In this document: positions 36,016 through 43,844 of the stretch, piece by piece
Numbering within the stretch: the stretch's first letter is position 1
Layout of the letters: each line of letters starts with the position of its first letter
From: Alphaproteobacteria bacterium
Lineage (GTDB): Bacteria; Pseudomonadota; Alphaproteobacteria; MPNO01; VGEU01
Direction of reading: 5' to 3'
DNA length: 49,233 nucleotides
Assembly (NCBI GenBank): GCA_016869145.1
Contig: VGEU01000001.1
Coordinates: 1 to 49,233, forward strand
The notes under the pieces: model-generated
What the model saw: only the letters and a program-made list of their open reading frames with translations
Told to the model about the DNA's origin: nothing
Database searches by the model: none
Program-made: the position numbers and the translations under genes

Positions 36016-36831
36016 CTACTGCGCCGCGGCGCGGCCGGCGATGCGCCGTTCCTGGTCGAGCATGCCGCGCGTCGCCTCCTCGCGGAGCTCGTTCCAGATC
36101 GAGCCGACATATTGGCCGAACGCCGCGGTCGTGATGACCTCGGAGCTGCGCGGCCGCGGCAGGTCGATGTCGATGACGCGCTTGATCTTGCCCGGGCGGA
36201 ACGACATCACGACGACGCGATCGCTGAGCTGAACCGCCTCGGTGATGTTGTGGGTGATCAGCAGCATCGTCTGGTTGAGCGTGCGCCAGATCTCGAGAAG
36301 CTTGTCGCCGAGGAGGAGACGCGTCTGCTCGTCGAGGGCCCCGAACGGCTCGTCGAGCAGCATCAAGCGCGGCTCGTAGGCGAGCGTCCGCGCGACGGCG
36401 GTGCGCTGCTTCATGCCGCCCGAGAGTTGCGCCGGGTAATGGTTCTCGAACCCGTCGAGCCCGACCAGCTTGATGAAATGGAGCGCCCGCTTCTCGCGCT
36501 CCGCCTTGGCCATGCCCTGAACCTCGAGCGGAAAGGCGACGTTCTCGAGCGTGGTCCGCCAGGGGAAGGTCGATTCTTCCTGGAAGACGACGCCGACATC
36601 GGTATGGACGCCGTTGACCTCGTGGCCGGCGATGCGAACGCTGCCGCCATAATCGCCGATCAGGCCGGCGATGATGTTGAACAAGGTCGACTTGCCGCAA
36701 CCGGAGGGACCGATGACGGAGACGAACTCGCCCTGCCGCACCGAGAGCGAGACGTCATCGAGCGCAACCACCGCATTAGGGCCATCCCCAAACGTTTTGC
36801 TGACACTCGCTATTTCAAGAATGTTCGTCAT
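36016..36831 (-). CDS. ABC transporter ATP-binding protein (SsuB/TauB type)
   Basis: 271 residues. Walker A GPSGCGKST at 41-49, Q-loop VVFQEES near 82, signature LSGGMKQR at 136-143, Walker B LMLLDEPFGALD at about 156-167 and H-loop LITHNITEA. Length and the C-terminal RPGKIKRVIDIDLPRPR tail are typical of SsuB/TauB. First gene of the minus-strand operon; promoter 141-168 bases upstream. Confidence 0.92.
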   Translation of the reverse strand: MTNILEIASVSKTFGDGPNAVVALDDVSLSVRQGEFVSVIGPSGCGKSTLFNIIAGLIGDYGGSVRIAGHEVNGVHTDVGVVFQEESTFPWRTTLENVAFPLEVQGMAKAEREKRALHFIKLVGLDGFENHYPAQLSGGMKQRTAVARTLAYEPRLMLLDEPFGALDEQTRLLLGDKLLEIWRTLNQTMLLITHNITEAVQLSDRVVVMSFRPGKIKRVIDIDLPRPRSSEVITTAAFGQYVGSIWNELREEATRGMLDQERRIAGRAAAQ

Positions 36832-36971
36832 GCTTCCCTGCGGTTGTCCGGCCGTTCGGTAGGCTCAGGTTCCGGGCATGTGGCGGGATCGGTCGTCAGG
36901 CCATCGCCATGCACCAGGCACCGCCCGACGCACCGCGGATATATCCGTCCGCCGTCCCGACCGGCGTTTTC

Positions 36972-36999
36972 AATCTATCCAACGCCCTGACCCTGTCAA
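36972..36999 (-). promoter_or_regulatory. Putative sigma70-type promoter of the ABC-Rieske operon
   Basis: On the minus strand: perfect TTGACA (36999-36994), 16-base spacer, TAGATT (36977-36972). The transcription start should be near 36965, about 134 bases before ATG36831, leaving a leader in which a regulator could act. Confidence 0.55.
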
Positions 37000-37041
37000 T
37001 TGCGGATACTCCCGGGGCGATCGGCCGCCGCCGGCGCAGAC

Positions 37042-37050
37042 TTATCCACA
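37042..37050 (+). promoter_or_regulatory. Perfect DnaA-box 9-mer
   Basis: TTATCCACA equals the high-affinity DnaA box; TTGTCCACA at 37164-37172 differs by one base, 122 bases downstream on the same strand. In this GC-rich sequence a perfect copy is expected only about once in several windows, but two boxes do not make an origin. Confidence 0.35.
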
Positions 37051-37188
37051 CCAAGAGGGGCTCCCGCACCCGGTCGCCCCGCCGTCGGCGGTGCCGTCCG
37101 ACACGACCCTGGCGCGAACCCGGTCGGTCGGGCGCTCAACTACCGGGCCATTTGCCAACAGAGTTGTCCACAATGCCCCGGCGGTGCC

Positions 37189-39000
37189 TCAACCGGCCGA
37201 TCCCTCGCCGCTCGCCCGTGTCGCCATCGGCGCGGCATAGCCAGGCTCGACATGAACATCGAGCAGGAACGGCTCGCCGGCATCGACCGCGGCGAGCGCG
37301 CGGCGCATCGCCGGCACGAGCGCGCCGATCGTCTCGACCGGCCCCTCGGCCTTGATGCCCTGGGCGCGCGCGAAGCCCGCGAGGTCCAGGGTCGGATGGT
37401 CGATCTGCTGTCCGATCCACCGGTTCTCGACCGGACGGCCGCGGTCCTTGGCGACGGTCTCCTGGTGGATCTCGTCGTTGAAGTTCGACCGGTTGTTCGA
37501 GATCACGAACAGTACCGGGATCTTGTAGTGGGCGGCGGTCCACAATGCCGTGCCGCCCTGCATGAAATCGCCGTCACCGAGGATCGAGATCGTCGTCCGA
37601 CCGCTGCCGAGAAGCCCGAGCGCGGTGCCGATCGCCGCACCCGGTCCGTTGCCGAGGCCGCCGCCCCCGTCATTGCCCATGTAATCGAGCGGGCCGGTGA
37701 AGTGGTAGGCATCGCCCGCCCAGCCGAGCGGCACGCGCGCGAGCGTGACGGCGCGCTGGCCCTTCGCCTCGTTGAGCGCGAGCGCGACGTCGCGGGGTGT
37801 TATGCGGGCGTTCTGGTCGCGGTCGCCGATCTTCGGGATCGGCGCCCGGGTGGCCTTGGGCTTGCCGTCCCATGCCGATCGGCGCCCGGCCAGCGCATCG
37901 AGAAGCTGGCCGGTGAAGACATCGGGGTCGGCCAGAACCGGCAGGTCGTTCGGCGCCAGATGGAAGTGGTCCATGCTCCAGCCATTGTGGAGATAGCTGT
38001 CAAGCGAGGCGTGGATGACCTTGCCCGCCACGTTGTCCTTGGAGCCGAGAGCGGTCTTGAACGTACCGCCGAGATCGAGCCAGTCGAGGCTAAGGATCAC
38101 GTCCGCGTTGCGGAACGCGGCCTTCGCGGCATCCGTCATATGGCTCGCCGGCGGCGAGACCATGAGGGCGTGATCGGACGGGAAGGATGCGGCCGACTTG
38201 AGATCGGTGAGCACACCGGCGCCGAGGAGCTCGGCGAGCTTGACCCGGCGGACCCAGTCGTCCTGGCGACGCGACACCCGGCCGGCGAGGATCAGCGGGC
38301 TCTTGGCCGCGGTCAGAAGCTCGACCGCGCGTTTCACCGCTTCGGCCGATGCCGGCGACGGATCGGCCGGCCGATAGCGGGCCACCTCCGGGATGCGCAC
38401 GTCCCTCTTGAGCTCGGTCTCCTGCAGCCCGGCATCGAGGCAGACATAGACCGGCCCATGGGGCGCCGTCTTGGTGATCTGGACGGCGCGCAGCATGGAT
38501 TCGACGATCGCCTGCGCCGAGCGCGGCTCGTCGTCCCACTTGACGTAGCTCCGCAGGAGTGCGCCCTGGTCCTTCGCGGTGTGGATCCAGTCGATCCACG
38601 GCCGGCGCAGCTCGGAATCGACCGGACCCGTCGCGCCCATCACCACCATCGGCACGCGCCCGCACCAGGCGTTGAACACGTTCATCAGCCCGTGCATCAA
38701 CCCGACATTCGAATGCAGCACGCAGCCCATCGGCTCGCCGGTGACCTTGCCGTAGCCGTGCGCGATCGCGACCGCGTGGTCCTCGTGCAGGCAGAGGAGC
38801 ATCTGCGGATCGACATTGCCGAGATAGTTCACGAGGCTGTCGTGAAACCCGCGATAGCTCGCCCCCGGATTGAGCGCGATGAACTTGATGTCGAGCCGGC
38901 GCAGCATCTCGGCGGCGACGTCGCTCGCCCAGCCCATGCGCCGGTTGCCGCCGAGTTTCGGGCGATCGAACTTGGTCAGATCGGGGGTCGAGTCTGGCAT
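37189..39000 (-). CDS. Thiamine-diphosphate-dependent 2-oxoacid decarboxylase-like enzyme
   Basis: 603 residues. Catalytic Glu73 is in LLCLHEDHAVAIAHGYGKVTG; the ThDP/Mg motif ILGDGDFMQGGTALW continues to FVISNNRSN. Middle-domain LILAGRVSRRQDDWV is present. The protein is about 75 residues longer than benzoylformate decarboxylase. It starts 3 bases after the stop of the FMN alpha-hydroxyacid dehydrogenase, a combination that suggests oxidation of an alpha-hydroxyacid to a 2-oxoacid and then its decarboxylation. Other catabolic ThDP enzymes cannot be excluded. Confidence 0.85.
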   Translation of the reverse strand: MPDSTPDLTKFDRPKLGGNRRMGWASDVAAEMLRRLDIKFIALNPGASYRGFHDSLVNYLGNVDPQMLLCLHEDHAVAIAHGYGKVTGEPMGCVLHSNVGLMHGLMNVFNAWCGRVPMVVMGATGPVDSELRRPWIDWIHTAKDQGALLRSYVKWDDEPRSAQAIVESMLRAVQITKTAPHGPVYVCLDAGLQETELKRDVRIPEVARYRPADPSPASAEAVKRAVELLTAAKSPLILAGRVSRRQDDWVRRVKLAELLGAGVLTDLKSAASFPSDHALMVSPPASHMTDAAKAAFRNADVILSLDWLDLGGTFKTALGSKDNVAGKVIHASLDSYLHNGWSMDHFHLAPNDLPVLADPDVFTGQLLDALAGRRSAWDGKPKATRAPIPKIGDRDQNARITPRDVALALNEAKGQRAVTLARVPLGWAGDAYHFTGPLDYMGNDGGGGLGNGPGAAIGTALGLLGSGRTTISILGDGDFMQGGTALWTAAHYKIPVLFVISNNRSNFNDEIHQETVAKDRGRPVENRWIGQQIDHPTLDLAGFARAQGIKAEGPVETIGALVPAMRRALAAVDAGEPFLLDVHVEPGYAAPMATRASGEGSAG

Positions 39001-39003
39001 CCG

Positions 39004-40080
39004 TCAATACTCCGGCGTGGGAATGTGGACATGGGTGTAGGCGCTCGCCGCGTGCGGCGACGTCACCGGCAAGGCCGGGTGCAGATAGGCGCGGTTGAGC
39101 TGCGCGAGGCGCGTGACGCCGAGGAGGCCCATCGCGGACTTCATCTCGATCTCGAGGATGTCGAGCATGCGCGCGAGGCCGGCGACGCCGCCCGCCGCCA
39201 TCGCCCAGCCTTGCAGCTTGCCGAGCGCGACGACATCGGCACCGAGCGCGATCGCCTTCACGATGTCGGAGCCCCGACAGAACCCGCCGTCGACCATGAT
39301 CCGGGCGCGGCCCTTCGCGACGTCGACGATCTCGGGCAGCATGTCGATCGTGGCGCGCCCATGGTCGAGCTGGCGGCCGCCGTGGTTCGACACGTAGATG
39401 ACATCGACGCCATGCTCGATGCAGAGCGCGGCGTCTTCGGCGGTCGCGATGCCCTTGAGGACCAGGGGCACCGAAAGGAGGTCCTTGAGACGCTTGACCG
39501 TGTCCCAGGAGAGTGCCGCCTGCCAATCGCGCCCGCCGGCACTGCGGCGGCCGGCCGGGACGTAGCGCTTGATCAGGTCGCGCTCGCGCCGACTATAAAC
39601 GGCCGTGTCGACCGTGAGGGCGAACGAGAAATAGCGGTGCTGCATCGCGCGGCGCGCGTAGTCGTCGACCCAATCGGCATCGCCGCGGACATAGAGCTGG
39701 AACATGGTCGGGTTATCGGCCTTGGCCACCTCCTCGAGGCCCGGCTGCGTGACCGAGCTCACGATCGAGAAGATGCCTCCCGCCTTGGCGCCGAGCGCGG
39801 CGGTCATGGCGCCGCCCTTCTCGATCGTCTGCAGCGATCCGATCGGGGCGAGCGCGATCGGAAGGCGCATCTTCACGCCGAGGAAATTCGTCGTGCAGTC
39901 GATGTCGCTCACGTCGACGAGGACGCGCGGGCGGAACGCGATGCAGTCGAGCCCGTGCCGATTGCGTCGCAGCGTGGTCTCGGATTCGGCGCCGCCCGAC
40001 AGGTAGTCCCAGACGTCGAGAGGCAGGCGCCGGCGCGCCTCGCGGTAGATTTCCTGAAGCGTCTCGAAATGGGTCAACAC
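39004..40080 (-). CDS. FMN-dependent alpha-hydroxyacid dehydrogenase/oxidase
   Basis: 358 residues, probably from GTG40080 (GGAGGGGC just upstream; a TTG follows directly). FMN-dependent TIM barrel with Tyr130 (FQLY), Lys209 (LVLKG) and the catalytic base His233 in SNHGGRQLD, plus MVDGGFCRGSDIVKAIALGA. Members include lactate dehydrogenase, mandelate dehydrogenase and glycolate oxidase. With the coupled ThDP enzyme it makes a mandelate-type two-step pathway likely. Confidence 0.9.
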   Translation of the reverse strand: MLTHFETLQEIYREARRRLPLDVWDYLSGGAESETTLRRNRHGLDCIAFRPRVLVDVSDIDCTTNFLGVKMRLPIALAPIGSLQTIEKGGAMTAALGAKAGGIFSIVSSVTQPGLEEVAKADNPTMFQLYVRGDADWVDDYARRAMQHRYFSFALTVDTAVYSRRERDLIKRYVPAGRRSAGGRDWQAALSWDTVKRLKDLLSVPLVLKGIATAEDAALCIEHGVDVIYVSNHGGRQLDHGRATIDMLPEIVDVAKGRARIMVDGGFCRGSDIVKAIALGADVVALGKLQGWAMAAGGVAGLARMLDILEIEMKSAMGLLGVTRLAQLNRAYLHPALPVTSPHAASAYTHVHIPTPEY

Positions 40081-40172
40081 GCCCCTCCCCGGTCGGCTCT
40101 TGTCGTGACCGGTGGTCTAGCCAAGCGGTTCCGGGCTGTCCAGGCGAATCCGGCGAGCTCGGCTGCGCGAGC

Positions 40173-40376
40173 CTAGTCCATCGGGCTCGGCAGGAACAAC
40201 GAAATCGCCGGCAACGCGACCGGCGGCGCGATCGACCCGTTGACGACGATCTCGATCGTCTGCGCGCCGAACCAGATGAGGATGGACCAGATGAGGATGG
40301 AGAGGATGCGCGCGCGGCGCGGCCCGATCGCGTCATGCGCCGGGGAAGGGTCAATCGACCCCGCCTCGCGCGCATG
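40173..40376 (-). CDS. Possible small membrane peptide or gene remnant without canonical start
   Basis: A frame of 67 codons between two TAG stops, with no ATG, GTG or TTG before a TTG near its end. It contains one strongly hydrophobic helix (ILSILIWSILIWFGAQTIEIVV) and a positively charged stretch before it (GPRRAR). ATT40355, eight or so bases after GAGGCGGGG, is the only start with a plausible ribosome site. It could be the 3' remnant of a membrane-protein gene. No family recognised. Confidence 0.25.
   Translation of the reverse strand, partial: HAREAGSIDPSPAHDAIGPRRARILSILIWSILIWFGAQTIEIVVNGSIAPPVALPAISLFLPSPMD
40271..40300. repeat. Perfect 15-bp tandem duplication
   Basis: ACCAGATGAGGATGG occurs at 40271-40285 and again at 40286-40300. 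On the minus strand it duplicates five codons, SILIW-SILIW, inside the hydrophobic helix of the small frame, keeping the frame intact. Confidence 0.9.
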
Positions 40377-40411
40377 CTAGGCTTCGGGCTCGATCGATCA
40401 GGGAGGATGCT

Positions 40412-41449
40412 GTGGTGCGCGCGCGCGGGCTGATCGTCGCGGTCATCGCCGCGACACTTCTTCCCGTCCCGGCGTCGGCCGATGCGATCGAGGATTTCTA
40501 CCGCGGGCGCGTCGTCGAGATCCTCGTCGGCTCGGACGCCGGCGGCGGGTTCGACATCGTCGCCCGTGTGGTCGGCGCCCATATCGGCCGACACATCCCT
40601 GGTGCACCCGACGTCGTCGTCAAGAACATGCCGGGCGCCGGCAGCCGCCGCGCCGCGGCCCATCTCCACACCCAGGCGGCCAAGGACGGGAGCGTCATCG
40701 GCGCGATCTTTCCCGGCGCCATCATGGAGGCGGCGATCAAGGGCACGGAGGCCGTGCGCTACGACCCGCGGACATTCGTCTATCTCGGCAGCCCCGAGAC
40801 CGGCACGAATCTCTGCATCGTGTCGCGCCAGAGCCCGGCCAAGACATTTGCAGAGGCGCGCGACAAGGAGGTGATCCTCGGCGCGACGCAGGCTGGCGGC
40901 TCGACACGCGATTTCGCGCTGTTCCTGAACGGGCTCTTCGGCGCCAAGTTCAAGCTCGTCAGCGGCTATCCCGGTTCGCGCGAGATATCGCTCGCCATCG
41001 AGCGCAACGAGGTGCAGGGCGTTTGCGGGCTCAACTGGTCGAGCTTCAAATCGCAGCGCCCGGACTGGGTCCGCGACCGGACGATGATCTATCTCATCCA
41101 GTACGGGCTCAAGCCGCACCCCGAGCTCGCCCCCTACAACGTGACCTTCATCGGCGATCTCGTGAAGACGGAGGCGGAACGGCAGGCCGTCGACTTCTTC
41201 GGCAGCCAGCTCGCCTTCGCGCGGCCTTATCTGCTGCCGCCGGGGACACCGGCCGACCGTGTCGCCGCGCTCCGCGCCGCTTTCGATCGCACGATGGCCG
41301 ATCCCGCGTTCCGCAGCGCCGCCGAGAAGGCCTCGCTCGAGATCGAGCCCGAGAGCGGTATCGCGATGCAGGATCGGGTCGCGGCCGTGTTCGCTACCCC
41401 GCGCGAGGTGATCGACCGGGTCGCCCGCGCCTTGGACCCCGGCCGTTAA
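40412..41449 (+). CDS. TctC/Bug-family periplasmic substrate-binding protein
   Basis: 345 residues, starting at GTG40412 or GTG40415 behind GGGAGG. Signal peptide of about 23 residues ending LPVPASADA. The Bug fold is recognisable: VVEILVGSDAGGGFDIVARVVGAHIGRHIPG, then VVVKNMPGAGSRRAAAHL, and the late LLPPGTPADRVAALRAAF. Bug proteins bind carboxylates for TctAB-type transporters or sensors. No tctA or tctB gene is adjacent, so it is an orphan. 68 bases before the flippase. Confidence 0.85.
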   Translation: MVRARGLIVAVIAATLLPVPASADAIEDFYRGRVVEILVGSDAGGGFDIVARVVGAHIGRHIPGAPDVVVKNMPGAGSRRAAAHLHTQAAKDGSVIGAIFPGAIMEAAIKGTEAVRYDPRTFVYLGSPETGTNLCIVSRQSPAKTFAEARDKEVILGATQAGGSTRDFALFLNGLFGAKFKLVSGYPGSREISLAIERNEVQGVCGLNWSSFKSQRPDWVRDRTMIYLIQYGLKPHPELAPYNVTFIGDLVKTEAERQAVDFFGSQLAFARPYLLPPGTPADRVAALRAAFDRTMADPAFRSAAEKASLEIEPESGIAMQDRVAAVFATPREVIDRVARALDPGR

Positions 41450-41517
41450 CCGATCGGGAATAGCATCGCGCCGCCGGCGTCCGCCGCCAGCCCGGCCACG
41501 GGACAGCTGACCTCGGC

Positions 41518-42844
41518 ATGAATGCGTCCACCAACCTGAGCCGCGCGCGCGGGCTCGCCGACATCGCCAAGGTCGCGCGCCGGGCGCTCGGCGTCATCGC
41601 CATCCGGGGCGGCGGCGCCGTCCTCGCCTTCGCCGTCCAGGTCCTTCTCGCGCGCTGGATGGGGGCGGCCGAGTACGGCATCGTGACTTACGCGTGGTCG
41701 TGGATGCTGGCGCTCGGCACCCTCGCCTCGATCGGCTTTCCGGCCGCGGTGGTCCGCTTTGTTCCCGAGCACGAGGTGCGCGGCGAACTCGGTGCGGTGC
41801 GCGGGCTTCTCCGCCGCGCCGCCCAGATCGTCATCGTCGCCTCGGCGTTGATCGCGCTGATCGCGCTCGGCAGCGCGCACGCCTTGGCCGATGCGATCGC
41901 GCCCTATTACGCCATTCCTCTCCTCGTAGCGCTCGCGGCGATCCCGCTCTACGCCCTTCTGGAGCTCGTCGAGTCCGAGGCGCGCGGCTGGCTGGGTCGA
42001 TCTCGCCTATGGACCGAGCGTCCTCGTCCGCCCGCTCGTGTTCCTGATCCTCGTCGGCGGCGGCATCGCAATCGCCGATCTGCGGACGGCCGTTCCGGCG
42101 ACGGTGATGCTGGCTCTCTCCTATCTTCTCGTCGTTCTCGGCCTCGTCGTCCTGTTCTACCGTCGGCTCCCGCGCGCGATCCTCGCCGCGACCCCGGTCT
42201 ACGAGACCCGGACATGGACGCGCGTCGCGCTCCCCCTCCTCGTCTACGAGGCGGGCCATCTCGTCTTCCACTTTGCCGACGTGATGATCATCGGCATGCT
42301 GCTGTCGCCCGAGGCGGTCGCGGTCTACAACGTCGCCGCGCGCACGGCGGGCCTCGTCATCCTCGTTCTCTACGCCATCTCGGCCTTCTCGGTGCCGCGC
42401 TTCGCCGCGCTCCACGCGAGCGGCGACCGCGATGGCCTGATCCGCCTCGCCCGCCAGGTGAGCGTCTGGGTGTTCTGGCCCTCGCTCGCGATCGTGGCCG
42501 TCCTCTATCTGGCGGCGACGCCGGTGCTCGCGCTGTTCGGAGCCGAATTCACGGCGGGCGCGCCGATCGTCACCGTCCTTCTCGTCGGGACGCTTCTCCG
42601 CTCGGCGTTCGGGCCGGTCGACGCCCTCCTCAACATGGCCGGACACCAAAACCGCACGCTGGTCGCGCTCGTCCCGTGCGCGGTTCTCGATATCGTACTC
42701 TGCTTCGCGCTGGTGCCCTCGATGGGGCCGATCGGCGCGGCCTGGGCGACGGCCATCTCGTTCTCGCTCGTCATGATGGCGAGCGCGTGGATCGTCTGGC
42801 GCCGCCTCGGCTTCCTCGTGGTCTGCGGTTTCCGGCTCGCCTAA
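41518..42844 (+). pseudogene. Polysaccharide flippase broken by a 4-bp tandem duplication
   Basis: The first half (41518 to about 41991) encodes an N-terminal flippase with RGGGAVLAFAVQVLLARWMG, typical of MATE/MOP-type lipid-linked sugar exporters (Wzx/RfbX-like). The second half (to TAA42842) continues in a different frame: VDLAYGPSVLVRPLVF and AVYNVAARTAGLVILVL. At 41985-41996 the sequence CTGGCTGGG contains CTGG twice; removing one copy joins RGW to VDLAYG in frame. A slippage pseudogene or a read error would both give this. Overlaps the stop of the convergent JmjC-like gene by 4 bases. Confidence 0.8.
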
Positions 42845-43779
42845 GGCGTCTCGAGCCGGCCGATGCAGTCGGGCGCCGGGAGGTCGACCCGGAACGATTT
42901 CGCCACCTGGGTCTCGATCCGCCGCTCGCCGCCGAGACGCTGGAGCGCGCGGAAACCGAAATAGAGCCCCTCCTTGAGCCGGGGGCCGAGCCCTTCTGTG
43001 CCGAGCGACCGCGCCGGTATGCCGAAGCGGCGCCGGAGCATCCGGTTGGCGCGGAACATGGTGACGCGGCGACGTTGTGCCGACGTCATGTGCTCGGTCG
43101 ACAGCGAGATGTTGAACGTGTCGAGATTGCTGATCCGATGCGGCGCGTTCTGCCGCCAGGTGACGACCTCACCCGGCTTGAGATCGACCACGGTGGCGGC
43201 GGCATCGAACGCCGGATCATAAGCGAGGCCCTCGTCTGCCTCCGCGGCGATGATGCGCTCGAGGCTCTCGGGCGGCGCAAAGCGCGCATCATCGGCGGGA
43301 TAGGACCAGACGCGCTTCGCCCCCCGGATGTGCCACAGCATGTTGGCGGGTATGTCGAGGTGGTAGTAGACCCAGGCGTGCGGCGAGGACACGAGCATCG
43401 TGCCGGCGGTCCAGATCGGCGCGAAGCCCGGTGTCTTGCGTGCGATCTCGCCATAGAGATCCACCAACAGCCGCCGATAGGCCTCGTGATGAACGTCGAC
43501 CCGCTTGATGTTGAGCCAGAGCCGTCCCTTGCGCACCGCCTCGAGGAGCCGCGCACCGTCGAGGCCGGACGCATCGCCCTGGCGCCAGTCCGGCCGACGC
43601 GGATCATCGCCCATGGTCATGACGCAGAGGTTTTCGCGCGGGTGGCGGTCGAGGAGCTCGACGATGCCGTCGTCGGTGAACAGAGCGAGGCTCGCGAGCC
43701 GGTGTCGCGCAACCAGCACGTCGCGCCCGAATGCGGACGCTTCCGCCTCGCCCCAGGTCAGGAGTTCGCCGTCGCTCAT
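42841..43779 (-). CDS. JmjC/cupin-like putative Fe(II)/2-oxoglutarate oxygenase
   Basis: 312 residues. Double-stranded beta-helix with a possible facial triad: His140 and Asp142 in VYYHLDIPANMLWHI, and His214 in NAPHRISN. An N-terminal domain (LALFTDDGIVELLDRHP, RENLCVMTMG) and a C-terminal extension are not recognised. Enzymes with this arrangement hydroxylate proteins or small molecules. It lies tail-to-tail with the flippase, and similar genes occur near surface-polysaccharide loci, but the substrate is unknown. Confidence 0.6.
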   Translation of the reverse strand: MSDGELLTWGEAEASAFGRDVLVARHRLASLALFTDDGIVELLDRHPRENLCVMTMGDDPRRPDWRQGDASGLDGARLLEAVRKGRLWLNIKRVDVHHEAYRRLLVDLYGEIARKTPGFAPIWTAGTMLVSSPHAWVYYHLDIPANMLWHIRGAKRVWSYPADDARFAPPESLERIIAAEADEGLAYDPAFDAAATVVDLKPGEVVTWRQNAPHRISNLDTFNISLSTEHMTSAQRRRVTMFRANRMLRRRFGIPARSLGTEGLGPRLKEGLYFGFRALQRLGGERRIETQVAKSFRVDLPAPDCIGRLETP

Positions 43780-43844
43780 CGCATCATCGCCGTGGTGCCG
43801 CCGGTCCGCGAGCCTAGCGCGCCGGCCTTAACAAATGACGAGAC

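Larger units (their letters stand above)
36832..37188. other. 357-base intergenic region between the ABC operon and the ThDP decarboxylase gene
   Basis: No coding frame of good character is visible. It contains the TTGACA promoter for the ABC operon, a DnaA-box-like 9-mer at 37042-37050 and a related one at 37164-37172. No hairpin with a T-run that would terminate the upstream ThDP gene was found. Confidence 0.6.
40081..40411. other. 331-base region with no gene that has a normal start
   Basis: Apart from the small minus-strand membrane frame (40173-40376) and the 15-bp duplication described separately, no coding signal is visible. It must hold the promoters of the FMN dehydrogenase (minus) and the TctC-type gene (plus), but no good pair of boxes was found. 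Confidence 0.5.

Noticed and set aside
37030-37180. Replication origin at the DnaA boxes
   Set aside because: Only two boxes, no AT-rich unwinding segment, and no neighbouring replication genes.
37000-40176. Open plus-strand frame of 1058 codons, and other long arginine/alanine-rich frames (for example 1640-3553 minus, 9239-11323 plus, 10951-13062 plus)
   Set aside because: They are antisense shadows of well-supported genes; high GC keeps reverse frames open, and their composition (Arg, Asp and Ala without domain pattern) is not that of a real protein.
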